From Sphingosinicella ginsenosidimutans (lineage in GTDB: Bacteria; Pseudomonadota; Alphaproteobacteria; Sphingomonadales; Sphingomonadaceae), in NCBI RefSeq assembly GCF_007995055.1, contig NZ_VOQQ01000001.1, positions 2,773,001 to 2,837,000 of the forward strand: a stretch of 64,000 nt of DNA, in the 5' to 3' direction. Made by a program: the position numbers and the translations under genes. Below the pieces are notes generated by a model, which saw nothing but the letters and a program-made list of their open reading frames with translations, was not told where the DNA came from and made no database searches. Shown here one piece after another: positions 1 to 9,817 of this stretch; the first letter of the stretch is position 1, and each line of letters starts with the position of its first letter.

Positions 1-659
1 CCGGCATTGGTATAGCCGACGAGCGCGATCACCGGCCAGGGCGCCTTCTGCCGCCGCGCGCGATGGAGCGTGCGGGTCCGCGCGACCTGGTCGAGCTCGC
101 GGCGCAGCTTCGCCATCCGGTCGCGGATCATCCGGCGATCGGCCTCGATCTGGGTTTCACCCGGCCCGCCGAGGAAGCCGAAGCCACCGCGCTGGCGTTC
201 GAGGTGGGTCCAGGAGCGCACGAGCCGCCCGGCCTGATAATCGAGATGGGCGAGCTCGACCTGAAGCCGGCCTTCCGCGGTCGCCGCGCGTTCGCCAAAG
301 ATTTCCAGGATGAGCCCGGTGCGGTCGATCACCTTCGCCTTGGTGCGCTCCTCCAGCGTCTTCTGCTGGATCGGGGTGACGGCGCCGTCGACGATGAGCA
401 GTTCGGCCTCGCTCTGCCGCACGGCATCGGCGATCCGCTCGACCTGGCCCGACCCGAACAACGTGGCGGGCTGGGCCCGTCGCACGCGAAAGGCGAGCCG
501 GTCCTCGACGTCGATCCCGATCGCCTCGGCCAGGCCGGCCGCTTCCGCAAGCCGGGCATCGGTATCGCGGCGCGCGTCCCTTCCCAGGTCGGGCAAGGCG
601 ATGACGGCCCGCGCGCCGCGCCGGAACTCGCTGTCCGAATCGCCGAACTTGCTGGTCAG
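1..659 (-). CDS. hflX: GTPase HflX, N-terminal part (cut by window edge)
   Basis: HflX is a ribosome-associated GTPase that splits or rescues stalled ribosomes. The visible ~219 codons hold the N-terminal HflX domain (motif [11 protein letters not shown], then [22 protein letters not shown]) and the helical linker with [13 protein letters not shown] and [11 protein letters not shown]; the frame leaves the window just as the G domain begins ([10 protein letters not shown], the Walker A region). No ATG, GTG or TTG precedes the conserved region in this frame; the first plausible start is CTG at 659, which overlaps the hfq stop as CTGA. Translation is therefore probably coupled to hfq. Last visible gene of the dusB-ntrY-ntrX-hfq-hflX run. 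Identity is firm, start is not. Confidence 0.9.
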   Translation of the reverse strand, partial: MTSKFGDSDSEFRRGARAVIALPDLGRDARRDTDARLAEAAGLAEAIGIDVEDRLAFRVRRAQPATLFGSGQVERIADAVRQSEAELLIVDGAVTPIQQKTLEERTKAKVIDRTGLILEIFGERAATAEGRLQVELAHLDYQAGRLVRSWTHLERQRGGFGFLGGPGETQIEADRRMIRDRMAKLRRELDQVARTRTLHRARRQKAPWPVIALVGYTNA

Positions 660-1156
660 GCGCCCGGCTCCTCGTCCTGCTGCACTTCGGCCAGGTTGAC
701 CGGATGCTCGGGCTGAACCGTGGAGATCGCATGCTTGTAGACGAGCTGGCTGAGCCCGTCCCGCTCAAGCAACATGCAGAACAGGTCGAACGCCGCGATT
801 TCGCCCTGGAGCATCACGCCGTTGACCAGGAACATCGTCACCGGAGCATCCGATCGCTGGACCGCGGTCAGGAAGACATCCTGAAGCAGAACCGGCTTCT
901 TCCTTTCGAGCTGCTTGGCAAACGACTCCCGCAAGTCATTGAGATCAATCGGCTGTGCGGGCATGATCGTCGAGATGGCATGCTTGTAGATGAGCTGCGC
1001 CTGGCCGTCCCGGCGAAGCAGCACCGAGAAATTGTCGAACCAGGTGATGATGCCCTGGAGCTTCACGCCCTTGACGAGGAACATGGTCACCGGGGTCTTG
1101 GTCCGGCGCAGGCTGTTCAGGAACATGTCCTGGAGGTTGTTGACCTTGTCGGCCAT
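656..1156 (-). CDS. hfq: RNA chaperone Hfq with two tandem Sm domains
   Basis: Hfq pairs small RNAs with mRNAs. The protein is 166 residues and contains two complete Hfq/Sm domains, residues 8-66 and 91-149, each with LQDxFL, PVTMFLVxG, LQG, FDxF and YKHAIST; about 37 of 59 aligned positions are identical. A usual Hfq has one such domain and works as a hexamer, so this one probably forms the ring from three double subunits (inference). Domain 1 keeps the rim basic pair (RRTK) and the distal-face lysine (KGVKLQG); domain 2 has QRSD and NGVMLQG, so the rim patch and that lysine are weakened. A short acidic tail follows (QQDEEPGA). It lies 68 bp downstream of ntrX and overlaps hflX by 4 bp. Confidence 0.95.
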   Translation of the reverse strand: MADKVNNLQDMFLNSLRRTKTPVTMFLVKGVKLQGIITWFDNFSVLLRRDGQAQLIYKHAISTIMPAQPIDLNDLRESFAKQLERKKPVLLQDVFLTAVQRSDAPVTMFLVNGVMLQGEIAAFDLFCMLLERDGLSQLVYKHAISTVQPEHPVNLAEVQQDEEPGA

Positions 1157-1224
1157 TTCTCGTGTCTCCTGGATCCGCCCCCCGGACCCTTGTTCTATCG
1201 TTTCGCTGGACGCTGGCCGGCTGC

Positions 1225-2610
1225 CTAGTCGCCCTCTCCCCGGTTTTCGCCGAGACCGAGCGCCTTCAGCTTCCGGTGCAGCGCCGAGCGCTCCATACCG
1301 ATGAAATTGGCGGTGCGCGAGATGTTGCCGGAAAAGCGTCTGATCTGCACCTTCAGATATTCGCGCTCGAAGGTTTCGCGCGCCTCCCGGAGCGGGGTCC
1401 CCATGATGGCGCGGACGGCTTCGTTCGGGGTCAGCTGCGCCTGATCGTTGAGCAGCTCGGGCGGCAGCATGTCGATATCGATCCGCGCGATCCGTTCCCC
1501 GGGCGCGAGGATGATCGTGCGTTCGATCACGTTCCTGAGCTGGCGGACATTGCCGGGCCAGTCATAGGCCTGGAGCGCCGCCATGGCGTCAGGCGAGACG
1601 TCGGGCGTGCCCACCCGTTGCTCGACCGCATAACGCGCGGCGAAATGACCGACCAGCTCGGGGATGTCCTCGCGCCGTTCCGCCAGCGCCGGCAGGTGAA
1701 CCGGCACCACGTTCAGCCGGTAATAGAGATCCTCGCGGAAACGGCCCGCGGCAATCTCGTCGGGCAGGTTGCGCGAGCTCGACGACACGACCCGCATGTC
1801 GATCCGCACGGTGCGCTGGCCGCCGACGCGGGTGAAGCTCTGGTCGGTCAGGACCCGCAGGATCTTTCCCTGCGTCGAAAGCGGCATGTCGGCGACCTCG
1901 TCGATGAACAAGGTGCCGCCATGCGCCTGTTCGAGGAGGCCGGGCCGGGCGAGCTCGCCCCCCTCTTCCGTTCCGAACAGCACTTCCTCGACCCGCTCCG
2001 GCGTCATCCGCGCCGCGGTCACCACGACGAACGGACCCGATGCGCGGGGGCTCCAGCTGTGGAGCAGCCGCGCCGCGACCTCCTTGCCGACGCCGGCCGG
2101 CCCGGAGATCAGGACGCGGCTCCCCGTTGCGGCGACCCGCTTCAACGTCGCGCGGACATTGTTGATCGCCGCGCTCGCGCCGGTGAGCTCCATGTCGTTG
2201 CCGATCTGGCGGCGCAGCGCCTCATTCTCCCGTCGCAGCCGCTCGGTCTCGGTCGCGCGCGCGACGAGGTGGACGAGATGCCCGGCCTCGAACGGCTTTT
2301 CGATGAAATCGACCGCGCCCTGGCGGATCGCCGCGACCGCTGTGTCGAGATTGCCATGGCCGGAAATCACGAGCACCGGCAGCGTCGGGTCGCGCCGCTT
2401 TATCTCATCGAGCAGCTGGAGCCCGTCGAGCTTCGACCCCTGGAGCCATACGTCGAGCAGGGCCAGCGATGGCCGCCGATCGGCCAGCGCCAGCAGCGCC
2501 TCGTCCGAATTGGCGGCGGCCCGGGTGGTATAGCCCTCGTCCTCCAGCACACCCGCCACCAGGTCCCTGATGTCCTGTTCGTCGTCGACGATGAGAATGT
2601 CCAATGCCAT
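1225..2610 (-). CDS. ntrX: NtrX-type response regulator
   Basis: Partner of the NtrY sensor kinase encoded 10 bp upstream. Residues 1-120 are a receiver domain with the acidic pair D9/D10 and phosphoacceptor D53 (LALLDVW). Residues ~140-380 are an AAA+ domain with Walker A GPAGVGKE, Walker [12 protein letters not shown] and the arginine-finger region REDLYYRLN. The C-terminus is a Fis-type helix-turn-helix ([20 protein letters not shown]). The GAFTGA loop that contacts sigma-54 is absent; the segment reads [14 protein letters not shown]. This is known in several alphaproteobacterial NtrX proteins, which act without sigma-54. In alphaproteobacteria the pair influences nitrogen metabolism, redox response and envelope; the target here cannot be read from sequence. 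Confidence 0.95.
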   Translation of the reverse strand: MALDILIVDDEQDIRDLVAGVLEDEGYTTRAAANSDEALLALADRRPSLALLDVWLQGSKLDGLQLLDEIKRRDPTLPVLVISGHGNLDTAVAAIRQGAVDFIEKPFEAGHLVHLVARATETERLRRENEALRRQIGNDMELTGASAAINNVRATLKRVAATGSRVLISGPAGVGKEVAARLLHSWSPRASGPFVVVTAARMTPERVEEVLFGTEEGGELARPGLLEQAHGGTLFIDEVADMPLSTQGKILRVLTDQSFTRVGGQRTVRIDMRVVSSSSRNLPDEIAAGRFREDLYYRLNVVPVHLPALAERREDIPELVGHFAARYAVEQRVGTPDVSPDAMAALQAYDWPGNVRQLRNVIERTIILAPGERIARIDIDMLPPELLNDQAQLTPNEAVRAIMGTPLREARETFEREYLKVQIRRFSGNISRTANFIGMERSALHRKLKALGLGENRGEGD

Positions 2611-2620
2611 GTGATCTCAG

Positions 2621-4900
2621 CTACTTGACTGGTTGTTCTTCAGGTTGACGCTGCGGCGCGCCCGCATTGCCGAGGCGGGCGAGCAGCGCCGCATCGAACT
2701 GGAAGTGGACGAGCGATCCGCCCGAGGGCGCATCGGCGAAGCTCACCTGTCCGAAATGCTCTTCGACGATCTTCTTGACGATCGCGAGGCCGAGCCCGGT
2801 CCCCTTCGCGCGCGTCGTCATATAGGGTTCGGTCAATCGCCCGCGATCGGCCGGGAGGCCGATGCCGGTATCGGCGACCTCGATCTCGATCCGATCGCCC
2901 TCCACACGCACCGTCATCGCGATCCGGTCGGTCTTCTCCCCACCCGTGTGGCTTTCGGGCTGATCCTCGCGCTTCTGCTGGATCGCCTCGACGCCGTTCT
3001 TGACGACGTTGATCAGCGCCTGGCCGAGCAGCCGCCGGTCGCAGACGAGCGTCGGCGATGGATCCGGAGCATCGAGCGTGAAGGCGATGTCCGGATGGGC
3101 GATCTCGTGCAGAAACAGCGCCTGCCGCGCGATCTCGTTCAGCGGCTCCTCGCGGAACACCGGCTTGGGCATCCGCGCGAAGGACGAAAATTCGTCGACC
3201 ATCCGTCGCAGGTCGCCGACCTGTCGAACGATCGTCCCGGTCAGCCGCTCGAACGTCGCGCGGTCTGAAACGACCTCGCCGGCGTAGCGGCGCTGGAGCC
3301 GCTCGGCGGCGAGCTGGATCGGGGTAAGCGGATTCTTGATCTCATGAGCGATGCGTCGGGCGACGTCGGACCAGGCCGCGCGGCGCTGGTCCAGCAGCTG
3401 TTCGGTGATGTCGTCGAACGTGAGGACATGGCCGCCCTCGACCCGCGCGATCTTGATCGCGAGCGTGCGCGGCTCGCCGCGCGAGGCGAGCTGGATGATG
3501 TCCTCGCCGGGATCGGCATCGAGATGCGCGTCGAGTTCGGGCGCCAGCGCCGCGAGCTTGCGGCCGACCGGGCTTTCCCCCGCCGTGCGCAGCAGTTCCT
3601 CTGCCGAACGGTTGATCAGGCGCACGACATGGGCGTCGTCGACGGAGATCACCCCGGCGGTCACCCCCGAAAGCACCGCCTCGATGAAGGCGCGGCGGCT
3701 TTCGAGCTGGGAATTGGCCGAAACCAGCGCGCCGGTCTGCTCCTCGAGCCGGCCCGTCATCCGGTTGAATGCGTTGCCGAGCGTCGCGATCTCGTCGCGG
3801 GTCCGTGAATCCTCGACCCGTGCGCTGAGATCGCCGGCAGTCACCCGCCGGGCGGCATCGACGAGCTGCCCGACCGGGCGCAGCAGTCGATCGGCGAGAT
3901 TGAGCGCGATCCAGATCGCAAGCGCCACCAGGAACAGCGACACGATGATCAGGACGACGTTGAACTTGATCTGGAAGTTGCGGGATCGATCGAGCACGGA
4001 CTGATATTCATTGCTCGCCTGCTGCGTTTCGCGCGCCAGGTTCAGCAGATGGACGTTCACCGGCCGAGCGCCGTAGAAATAGACCGGAATGTCGGCGTCG
4101 AGGCGAAGGATCGCCTCGATCCGGTCGCCCTGCTCGGCGGTCTTGATATCGCCGGGCCGCATGGCGAGCAGCGCCTCGCGGGAAAAGCGATGCTCGATCG
4201 GCCGGTTGTAGAGATTGACCGCGCCGTGGATCTGCAGCCGGTTCTGGCGATCGACGGTCAGCAGCGCGGTATCCACCAGATAGCGGTTCGCCGTCTGCTG
4301 AAGCATGAAATCGCCGAAATGGGGATCGTTGAAGCCGAGCCGGTTGATCCTCTCGACGACGTCGCCGCCCATCGTGAGCACCTGAAGCTGAACCTGGTTG
4401 AGCTGCTCGAGTCGATATTCGGCGGCCACGTCGCGGGCGCTGGTGATGACGGTCCGGGTCGGGCCCGAAAACCAGAAGTTGATCCCGCTTTCGAACAGGA
4501 GCGAGGCGAAGATCACGACCAGCACCGCCGGAACGCTGGCGATCACCGAAAACAGCACCACCAGCCGCACGTGCAGCCGGCGCCGTCCGGTCAGCGGCGA
4601 TTGCGCCGCGCGCCGCCGCGCCGTCCGCCGCGCGACCAGGATGATGAGGCCGACGGCCGGGACCAGGTTCGCGACGAGCAGCGCGGCGACGCTCGGCGGC
4701 GAGAGCCAGCGGTCCGGTGTCGTCTGTCCCCTGATGATGAAGAAGCTCGCGATCGCGACCGCGGCGAAGGCGACCACGGCGCCGATCTCGGCAAAGGGAA
4801 CCAGGCGCCGCTGCCATCGACGTCGGATGACCGAAATCCGTCTTCGCCAGCGGGGCCGCGACGGAGACTCGACAGGGATCGCTGTTTCGGCGTTCACCAT
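2621..4900 (-). CDS. ntrY: NtrY-type membrane sensor histidine kinase
   Basis: Sensor kinase of the NtrYX two-component system. Three hydrophobic segments lie near residues 37-56, 68-90 and 110-135, then a periplasmic region and a fourth segment near 312-335. HAMP follows (LADRLLRPVGQLVDAARR), then a PAS-like domain (~400-500), the H-box RRIAHEIKNPLTPIQLAAER with the phosphorylated His near 518, N-box INVVKNGVEAIQ (~633) and G-boxes ADTGIGLP and GTGLGLAIVKKIVEEH. Length (759 aa) is normal for NtrY. Transcribed with ntrX downstream; dusB lies 79 bp upstream on the same strand. The ntrBC pair that often precedes ntrYX in other alphaproteobacteria is absent. Confidence 0.95.
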   Translation of the reverse strand: MVNAETAIPVESPSRPRWRRRISVIRRRWQRRLVPFAEIGAVVAFAAVAIASFFIIRGQTTPDRWLSPPSVAALLVANLVPAVGLIILVARRTARRRAAQSPLTGRRRLHVRLVVLFSVIASVPAVLVVIFASLLFESGINFWFSGPTRTVITSARDVAAEYRLEQLNQVQLQVLTMGGDVVERINRLGFNDPHFGDFMLQQTANRYLVDTALLTVDRQNRLQIHGAVNLYNRPIEHRFSREALLAMRPGDIKTAEQGDRIEAILRLDADIPVYFYGARPVNVHLLNLARETQQASNEYQSVLDRSRNFQIKFNVVLIIVSLFLVALAIWIALNLADRLLRPVGQLVDAARRVTAGDLSARVEDSRTRDEIATLGNAFNRMTGRLEEQTGALVSANSQLESRRAFIEAVLSGVTAGVISVDDAHVVRLINRSAEELLRTAGESPVGRKLAALAPELDAHLDADPGEDIIQLASRGEPRTLAIKIARVEGGHVLTFDDITEQLLDQRRAAWSDVARRIAHEIKNPLTPIQLAAERLQRRYAGEVVSDRATFERLTGTIVRQVGDLRRMVDEFSSFARMPKPVFREEPLNEIARQALFLHEIAHPDIAFTLDAPDPSPTLVCDRRLLGQALINVVKNGVEAIQQKREDQPESHTGGEKTDRIAMTVRVEGDRIEIEVADTGIGLPADRGRLTEPYMTTRAKGTGLGLAIVKKIVEEHFGQVSFADAPSGGSLVHFQFDAALLARLGNAGAPQRQPEEQPVK

Positions 4901-4979
4901 GCGGCTCTAGCACAACGCTGTGGCGCAAAGAACACAGTCTTTGCACTCGGCCTGTCGCAAATGAGCAATGCCCCTCCGT

Positions 4980-5978
4980 TCAGGCGGCGGCGCGGGAGAG
5001 GTAGGGGGCGTAGAAATTACGCAACATTGCCCTCGCCCGCGCCGGATCGGCTTCCTTGTTGAAGGCGTTGCGGAACTCCGCCGAGCCGTGGAGGCCCTTG
5101 GTGTACCAGCCGATATGCTTGCGCGCGCAATTGACGCCGACCGTCGTCCCGTAGAGATCGAGCATCGCGTCATATTGTTCGAGGATCACCGCCAACTGCT
5201 CGTCGAGGCCGGGATCGGGCAGGCGCCGGCCGGTTTCGAGCCAATGCATCGCCTGGCGCAGCAGCCACGGCTTCCCATAGGCGCCACGGCCGATCATCAC
5301 CCCATCCGCCCCGGACTGGTCGAGCGCCGTCTCCACATCCTCGATCGTGTTGATGTCGCCGTTGACGATGACGGGCACCGTCACCGCCTCCTTGACGCGC
5401 CGGACGAACGCCCAGTCCGCATTGCCCTTGTAGAGCTGGCAGCGGGTGCGGCCGTGAATGGTGATCATCCTGACGCCGAGATCCTGGGCGATGCGGGCGA
5501 GCTCGGGCGCGTTGAGGCTGTTATGGTCCCAGCCCATGCGGGTCTTCAGCGTCACCGGGACGCTGACCGCCTTCACCGTCGCCTCGATGATCGCCGCGGC
5601 GGCCTTGAGATCGCGCATCAGCGCGGAGCCGGCCCAGCCGTTGACCACTTTCTTGACCGGGCAGCCCATGTTGATGTCGATGATCGCAGCGCCGCGATCC
5701 TCGTTGAGCTTCGCCGCCTCGGCCATCTCGTTCGGGCTGCAGCCCGCGAGCTGCATCGACACCGGCTCCTCGCTCGGGTCCCATTCCATCTTCTGGAGCG
5801 ACTGGCGCGTCTCCCGGATCGCCGCCTGGCTGGCGATCATCTCGGTCACGGTGAGGCCGGCGCCATAGCGCTTCACGATCCGCCGGAACGGCTTGTCGGT
5901 GACGCCCGTCATCGGCGCCAGGATCACCGGCGTCTCGATCCGGACGGGACCGATCTGGATGGGCTTCAGGCGGGACAT
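4980..5978 (-). CDS. dusB: tRNA-dihydrouridine synthase DusB (NifR3)
   Basis: FMN-dependent reductase forming dihydrouridine in tRNA. The protein opens on a TIM barrel with [16 protein letters not shown], carries the catalytic cysteine in [10 protein letters not shown], and has the HGRTR and [13 protein letters not shown] phosphate/FMN motifs. The start is placed at the ATG at 5978 ([10 protein letters not shown]), where homology begins; an in-frame start further upstream would add a non-conserved stretch and run into the ispDF start region. First gene of the minus-strand cluster leading to ntrYX, hfq and hflX, an arrangement well known in alphaproteobacteria. Divergent from ispDF, with 64 bp between starts. 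Confidence 0.95.
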   Translation of the reverse strand: MSRLKPIQIGPVRIETPVILAPMTGVTDKPFRRIVKRYGAGLTVTEMIASQAAIRETRQSLQKMEWDPSEEPVSMQLAGCSPNEMAEAAKLNEDRGAAIIDINMGCPVKKVVNGWAGSALMRDLKAAAAIIEATVKAVSVPVTLKTRMGWDHNSLNAPELARIAQDLGVRMITIHGRTRCQLYKGNADWAFVRRVKEAVTVPVIVNGDINTIEDVETALDQSGADGVMIGRGAYGKPWLLRQAMHWLETGRRLPDPGLDEQLAVILEQYDAMLDLYGTTVGVNCARKHIGWYTKGLHGSAEFRNAFNKEADPARARAMLRNFYAPYLSRAAA

Positions 5979-6042
5979 GGGAGGCGCGAGATAGGGCCAA
6001 AGCCGCTGGCGGGCAAGTTTGCGCTGGTCTAGAGGCCCGGCA

Positions 6043-7200
6043 ATGACTCGGGGCAGCACTGTCGCATTGGTCGTCGCGGCCGGCAACGGAAGCCGTGCCG
6101 GGGGCGATATGCCGAAGCAATATCGCCCCCTGCTCGGCCGTCCCCTGCTCGGCCACGCGCTCGACCATCTCGATCATCCCGCGATCGATGCCGTCCAGGT
6201 CGTGATCGCCGAGGGGCAGGAGGAGGCCTATGCGGCGGCAGTCGGCGAACGTCCCCTCCCCGACCCGGTCATCGGCGGCGCGACGCGGCAGCAATCGGTC
6301 CGCAACGGCCTTGCCGCCCTTGCCGGACAGAATGTCGCGCGCGTCCTGATCCACGACGCCGCACGCCCTTTTCTTCCGCCCGCGGTGGTCGACCGGCTGC
6401 TCGGCGCGCTCGATGCGAATGACGGGGCGGTGCCGGTGCTCGACGTCGTCGACACGCTTGCCCGGGGTGACGGCATCCTTGGCGACACGGTCGCGCGCGA
6501 CGGGCTGGTCCGGGTGCAGACGCCGCAGGCCTTCCGCTTCGAGGCGATCCGCGCCGCGCACGACGCATGGGATGGCCCCGAAGCGACCGACGACGCGCAG
6601 GTGGCGCGAGCAGCCGGGCTGACGGTCGCCACCGTCGAGGGCGATCCGACGCTCGACAAGATCACCTATGATGCCGATTTCGCGCGCGCCGAAGATCGGC
6701 TCGCCGCGTGCCTCACGCCGCGCACCGGCATGGGATTCGACGTTCACGCCTTCGGCCCCGGCTCGAGCGTCTGGCTCGGCGGCGTCGAGATCCCGCACGA
6801 TCGCGGCCTCGTCGGCCACAGCGATGCCGATGTCGCGCTTCATGCGCTGACCGACGCGATCCTCGGCGCGCTCGCGGCCGGCGACATCGGCGATCATTTC
6901 CCGCCGAGCGACCCACGCTGGCGTGGCGCGCCCTCGGCCCTGTTCCTCGAACATGCCCGCAACCTCGTCGCCGACGCATGCGGGCGCATCGCCCATGTCG
7001 ATGTCACCATCATCTGCGAATCGCCCCGAATCGGGGCGTACCGCCAGGCGATGCGCGAAAAGATCGCATCACTGTTGCGGCTCCCGCCTGCCGCCGTAAG
7101 CGTCAAGGCGACGACCACCGAGCGGCTCGGCTTCACCGGCCGCGGCGAGGGCATCGCCGCCCAGGCGGTGGCGACCGTCCGCTTACCGGAGATCCTATGA
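6043..7200 (+). CDS. ispDF: bifunctional IspD/IspF of the MEP isoprenoid pathway
   Basis: Fused enzyme of non-mevalonate isoprenoid synthesis. Residues 1-225 are IspD, which couples CTP to methylerythritol 4-phosphate: CTP loop [20 protein letters not shown], then IHDAARPF and VQTPQAF. Residues ~228-385 are IspF, which cyclises the product: metal site GFDVHAF, then [26 protein letters not shown] and the C-terminal [19 protein letters not shown]. The two-domain fusion is typical of alphaproteobacteria; it skips IspE between the two reactions. ATG at 6043 chosen because the nucleotide-binding strand follows directly. Overlaps pncC by 4 bp (ATGA). Confidence 0.96.
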   Translation: MTRGSTVALVVAAGNGSRAGGDMPKQYRPLLGRPLLGHALDHLDHPAIDAVQVVIAEGQEEAYAAAVGERPLPDPVIGGATRQQSVRNGLAALAGQNVARVLIHDAARPFLPPAVVDRLLGALDANDGAVPVLDVVDTLARGDGILGDTVARDGLVRVQTPQAFRFEAIRAAHDAWDGPEATDDAQVARAAGLTVATVEGDPTLDKITYDADFARAEDRLAACLTPRTGMGFDVHAFGPGSSVWLGGVEIPHDRGLVGHSDADVALHALTDAILGALAAGDIGDHFPPSDPRWRGAPSALFLEHARNLVADACGRIAHVDVTIICESPRIGAYRQAMREKIASLLRLPPAAVSVKATTTERLGFTGRGEGIAAQAVATVRLPEIL

Positions 7201-7724
7201 CCCAAGCTTCCTACACACTTCCCGACGAACTGCTGACGCTTGCCCGCCGCGTGCTCGACGAAAATCGCGCCGCCGGCCTCAGGATCGCGGTCGCGGAAAG
7301 CTGCACCGGCGGGCTTGTCTCCGCCGCGCTCACCGAGATCCCCGGGAGTTCGGACGTGTTCGAAGCCGGCTTCGTCACCTATTCCAACGAGGCCAAGCAC
7401 CAGGTGCTCGGCGTCGGCGAGGAGGTGATCGAGACGTTCGGCAGCGTTTCGGTCGCCTGCGCCTGGGCGATGGCGAACGGCGCGATCGAGAAGACCAATG
7501 CGGATGTCGCGGTCTCGATCACCGGGATCGCCGGGCCCGGCGGCGGATCGGAGCAGAAGCCGGTGGGCACCGTCGTCTTCTCGCGCGCGGTACGCGGGCA
7601 GGAGTTCGACGAGGCGATGGCCGACATGAAGAATTTCGGCGATCTCGGCCGCGCCGGGGTGCGCCTTCAGGCGGCGCTGTGCGCGCTCGAGCTGCTGCTG
7701 CCGTCCTCGTCGCCGTCCCCATAG
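7197..7724 (+). CDS. pncC: nicotinamide-nucleotide amidase (CinA C-terminal domain protein)
   Basis: Deamidates NMN to nicotinate mononucleotide in pyridine-nucleotide salvage. A single CinA C-terminal domain of 175 residues without the N-terminal MoCF domain of full CinA. Signature motifs: [17 protein letters not shown] (catalytic serine region), [15 protein letters not shown], and [19 protein letters not shown]. Its ATG overlaps the ispDF stop (ATGA), indicating coupled translation. The 3' end runs 58 bp into the convergent gene at 7667-8146, so the last ~19 residues (ending SSSPSP) are antisense to that gene's tail. Confidence 0.92.
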   Translation: MTQASYTLPDELLTLARRVLDENRAAGLRIAVAESCTGGLVSAALTEIPGSSDVFEAGFVTYSNEAKHQVLGVGEEVIETFGSVSVACAWAMANGAIEKTNADVAVSITGIAGPGGGSEQKPVGTVVFSRAVRGQEFDEAMADMKNFGDLGRAGVRLQAALCALELLLPSSSPSP

Positions 7725-8146
7725 AGGGTGGCGGCCCGCGCTTCGAAGGCGCCGATCATCCGGCGCAGGGCGGTATCGAACATCTGCCCCGCCAGCGCCT
7801 CGAACAGGCGGTTGCGGAAGGCGAAATCGACGCTGAAATCGACGATCGTCCCGCCCTTGCCATCAGGCCGGAAGCGCCATTCATTGTGGAGATATTTGAG
7901 CGGGCCTTCGACATAGTCGATGCTGATCTCGTTCGGCCGATCCTTGCGGACGCGCGAGGTGAAGGTTTCCTTCAGCGCCTTGAAGCCGACGATGAGGTCG
8001 GCGAGCATCTCGGTCTCGCTGTTCGACCGCACCCGTGTCGCCGCGACCCAGGGGAGGAATTCCTGGTAGCGCCCGACATCGGCGACCAGATCGAAGAGTT
8101 GCTCGGGGCTCCAGGGAAGCTGGCGGGACTCACTGTGACGCGGCAT
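7667..8146 (-). CDS. Coq10/RatA-type START-domain protein
   Basis: A 159-residue SRPBCC/START-like protein of the polyketide-cyclase family that holds Coq10 (ubiquinone-binding) and RatA. Seen: N-terminal RQLPWSPEQLFDLVADVGRYQEFLPW, then the strand EISIDYVEGPLKYLHNEWRF and the helix FEALAGQMFDTALRRMIGAFE. In alphaproteobacteria members of this family downstream of lipA most likely support ubiquinone function or localisation; the toxin role described for E. coli RatA should not be assumed. It starts 6 bp after lipA, so the two form an operon. The serine-rich tail ([12 protein letters not shown]) overlaps pncC on the other strand by 58 bp. Confidence 0.85.
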   Translation of the reverse strand: MPRHSESRQLPWSPEQLFDLVADVGRYQEFLPWVAATRVRSNSETEMLADLIVGFKALKETFTSRVRKDRPNEISIDYVEGPLKYLHNEWRFRPDGKGGTIVDFSVDFAFRNRLFEALAGQMFDTALRRMIGAFEARAATLYGDGDEDGSSSSSAHSAA

Positions 8147-8152
8147 CCGCCT

Positions 8153-9097
8153 TTACCCCCTCAAAACCTCGCTCGGATTCCGTGTGCTTGCCAGTTTTGC
8201 TTCGCGCGCAGCGCGCATCTTCTCGAAATCGTCGCCGGCATGATAGCTTGAGCGGGTGAGCGGGCTCGCCGCGACGAGGAGGAAGCCTTTCGCCCGCGCA
8301 ATCGCGGCATAGGCGCTGAAGGCCTGAGGGGTCACGAATTCCTCGACCTTCGCGTGGCGCGGGGTCGGCTGGAGATACTGGCCCATGGTGAGGAAATCGA
8401 CATCGGCCGAGCGCATGTCGTCCATCACCTGGTGGACCTCGAGCCTTTGCTCGCCAAGGCCGACCATCACGCCCGATTTGGTGAAGATCGAGGGATCGTG
8501 CCGCTTCACGCTCTCGAGCAGGCGGAGCGAGGCATAATAACGCGCGCCCGGCCGGATCGTCGGATAGAGCCGCGGCACCGTCTCCAGATTGTGGTTGTAG
8601 ACATCCGGCCGCGCCGCGACGATTGCCTCGACCGCGGCTTCGGACTTGTTGCGGAAATCCGGAGTCAGGATCTCGATCGTGGTCGACGGAGTCTCGCGGC
8701 GGAGCGCCTCGATCACCTTGACGAACTGGCTGGCGCCGCCGTCCGGCAGATCGTCGCGATCGACCGAGGTGACGACGATATGCTCAAGCCCCAGCTCCGC
8801 CGCCGCGGTCGCGACATGCTCCGGCTCCAGCGGATCGACCGGGCGGGGCATCCCCGTCTTGACGTTGCAGAAGGCGCAGGCCCGGGTGCAGGTGTCGCCC
8901 AGGATCATCACCGTGGCGTGCTTCTTCGTCCAGCACTCGCCGATATTCGGGCAGGCCGCTTCCTCGCACACGGTCGCGAGGTTCAGGCGCCGCATCAGCG
9001 CCTTGGTCTGCATGTAACCTTGGCTGATCGGCGCCTTGACGCGGATCCAGTCGGGCTTGCGCTTGTGCGGGGTGAGGACGGGGTCGGCTTCGCTCAT
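8153..9097 (-). CDS. lipA: lipoyl synthase
   Basis: Radical SAM enzyme that inserts two sulfurs into octanoylated lipoyl domains of 2-oxoacid dehydrogenases. Both iron-sulfur sites are visible: the auxiliary-cluster cysteines in [12 protein letters not shown] and the radical SAM motif [10 protein letters not shown]. Further conserved stretches are [26 protein letters not shown] and [13 protein letters not shown], and the C-terminal RSSYHAGD carries the conserved serine. ATG at 9097 ([17 protein letters not shown]) is preferred over an upstream in-frame start. Co-transcribed with the START-domain gene 6 bp downstream; divergent from the carbonic anhydrase. Confidence 0.96.
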   Translation of the reverse strand: MSEADPVLTPHKRKPDWIRVKAPISQGYMQTKALMRRLNLATVCEEAACPNIGECWTKKHATVMILGDTCTRACAFCNVKTGMPRPVDPLEPEHVATAAAELGLEHIVVTSVDRDDLPDGGASQFVKVIEALRRETPSTTIEILTPDFRNKSEAAVEAIVAARPDVYNHNLETVPRLYPTIRPGARYYASLRLLESVKRHDPSIFTKSGVMVGLGEQRLEVHQVMDDMRSADVDFLTMGQYLQPTPRHAKVEEFVTPQAFSAYAAIARAKGFLLVAASPLTRSSYHAGDDFEKMRAAREAKLASTRNPSEVLRG

Positions 9098-9163
9098 GGC
9101 GGCGAGATAGCGAGTGACGCGCCGACTTGCCACCCCTCCCCTGCCCGCCTAACGCACGCGCCC

Positions 9164-9799
9164 ATGAAGGATTTCGACGCGCTCCTCGCCGGCTATCGCC
9201 GTTTCCGCAGCCAGAGCTGGCCCGCCCAGCGCGAGCGATGGGAGGAATTGGCGGAGGGGCAGAGCCCGCGCATCATGGTCATCGCCTGCTCCGACAGCCG
9301 GGTCGATCCGGCGCAGATTTTCGATGCGCGGCCGGGCGAGCTCTTCGTCGTCCGCAACATCGCCAATCTCGTGCCTCCGTTCGAGCCCGACAATCATTAT
9401 CACGGCGTCTCGGCGGCGCTCGAATTCGGCGTCACCCAGCTCGAGGTCGACGAGCTGGTGGTGATGGGCCACGGTTTCTGCGGCGGCTGCGCGGCGGCCT
9501 TGACCGGCCGGTTCGACCATGCCGCGCCGGGCGCCGGCCATTTCATCGCGCATTGGATCGACATGCTGCGCGGCGCCCGCGACCGAATCCGCGCCGAGCA
9601 CCCGGCGCTCGATCGCCCCGCCTTCCAGGCGATGGAGCAGGAAGGCGTGCGCCTCTCGCTCCGCAACCTGCGCAGCTTCCCCTGGATCGCCGAGCGCGAG
9701 GCGGCAGGGACGCTGAGGCTTCACGGCACGGTCTTCGCGGTGTCGGACGGCATTCTGCATGTGCTGGACGAGGCGAGCGACGGTTTCTCGCCCGCCTGA
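9164..9799 (+). CDS. beta-class carbonic anhydrase
   Basis: Interconverts CO2 and bicarbonate. The 211-residue protein shows the beta-class zinc site: the C-x-D-x-R motif in VIACSDSRVDP supplies one cysteine ligand and the Asp-Arg dyad, and the later GHGFCGG supplies histidine and the second cysteine. FVVRNIANLVPP and GVSAALEFGVTQLEV match the family core. No signal peptide, so cytoplasmic. ATG at 9164 is chosen because the N-terminal helix of the family (FDALLAGYRRFR) follows at once. The 66 bp shared with lipA must hold both promoters. Confidence 0.93.
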   Translation: MKDFDALLAGYRRFRSQSWPAQRERWEELAEGQSPRIMVIACSDSRVDPAQIFDARPGELFVVRNIANLVPPFEPDNHYHGVSAALEFGVTQLEVDELVVMGHGFCGGCAAALTGRFDHAAPGAGHFIAHWIDMLRGARDRIRAEHPALDRPAFQAMEQEGVRLSLRNLRSFPWIAEREAAGTLRLHGTVFAVSDGILHVLDEASDGFSPA

Positions 9800-9817
9800 G
9801 CGGCTTACGGTCAGGCC

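Noticed and set aside
1162..2628. 488-codon frame opposite ntrX
   Set aside because: Shadow of ntrX codon usage; no motif.
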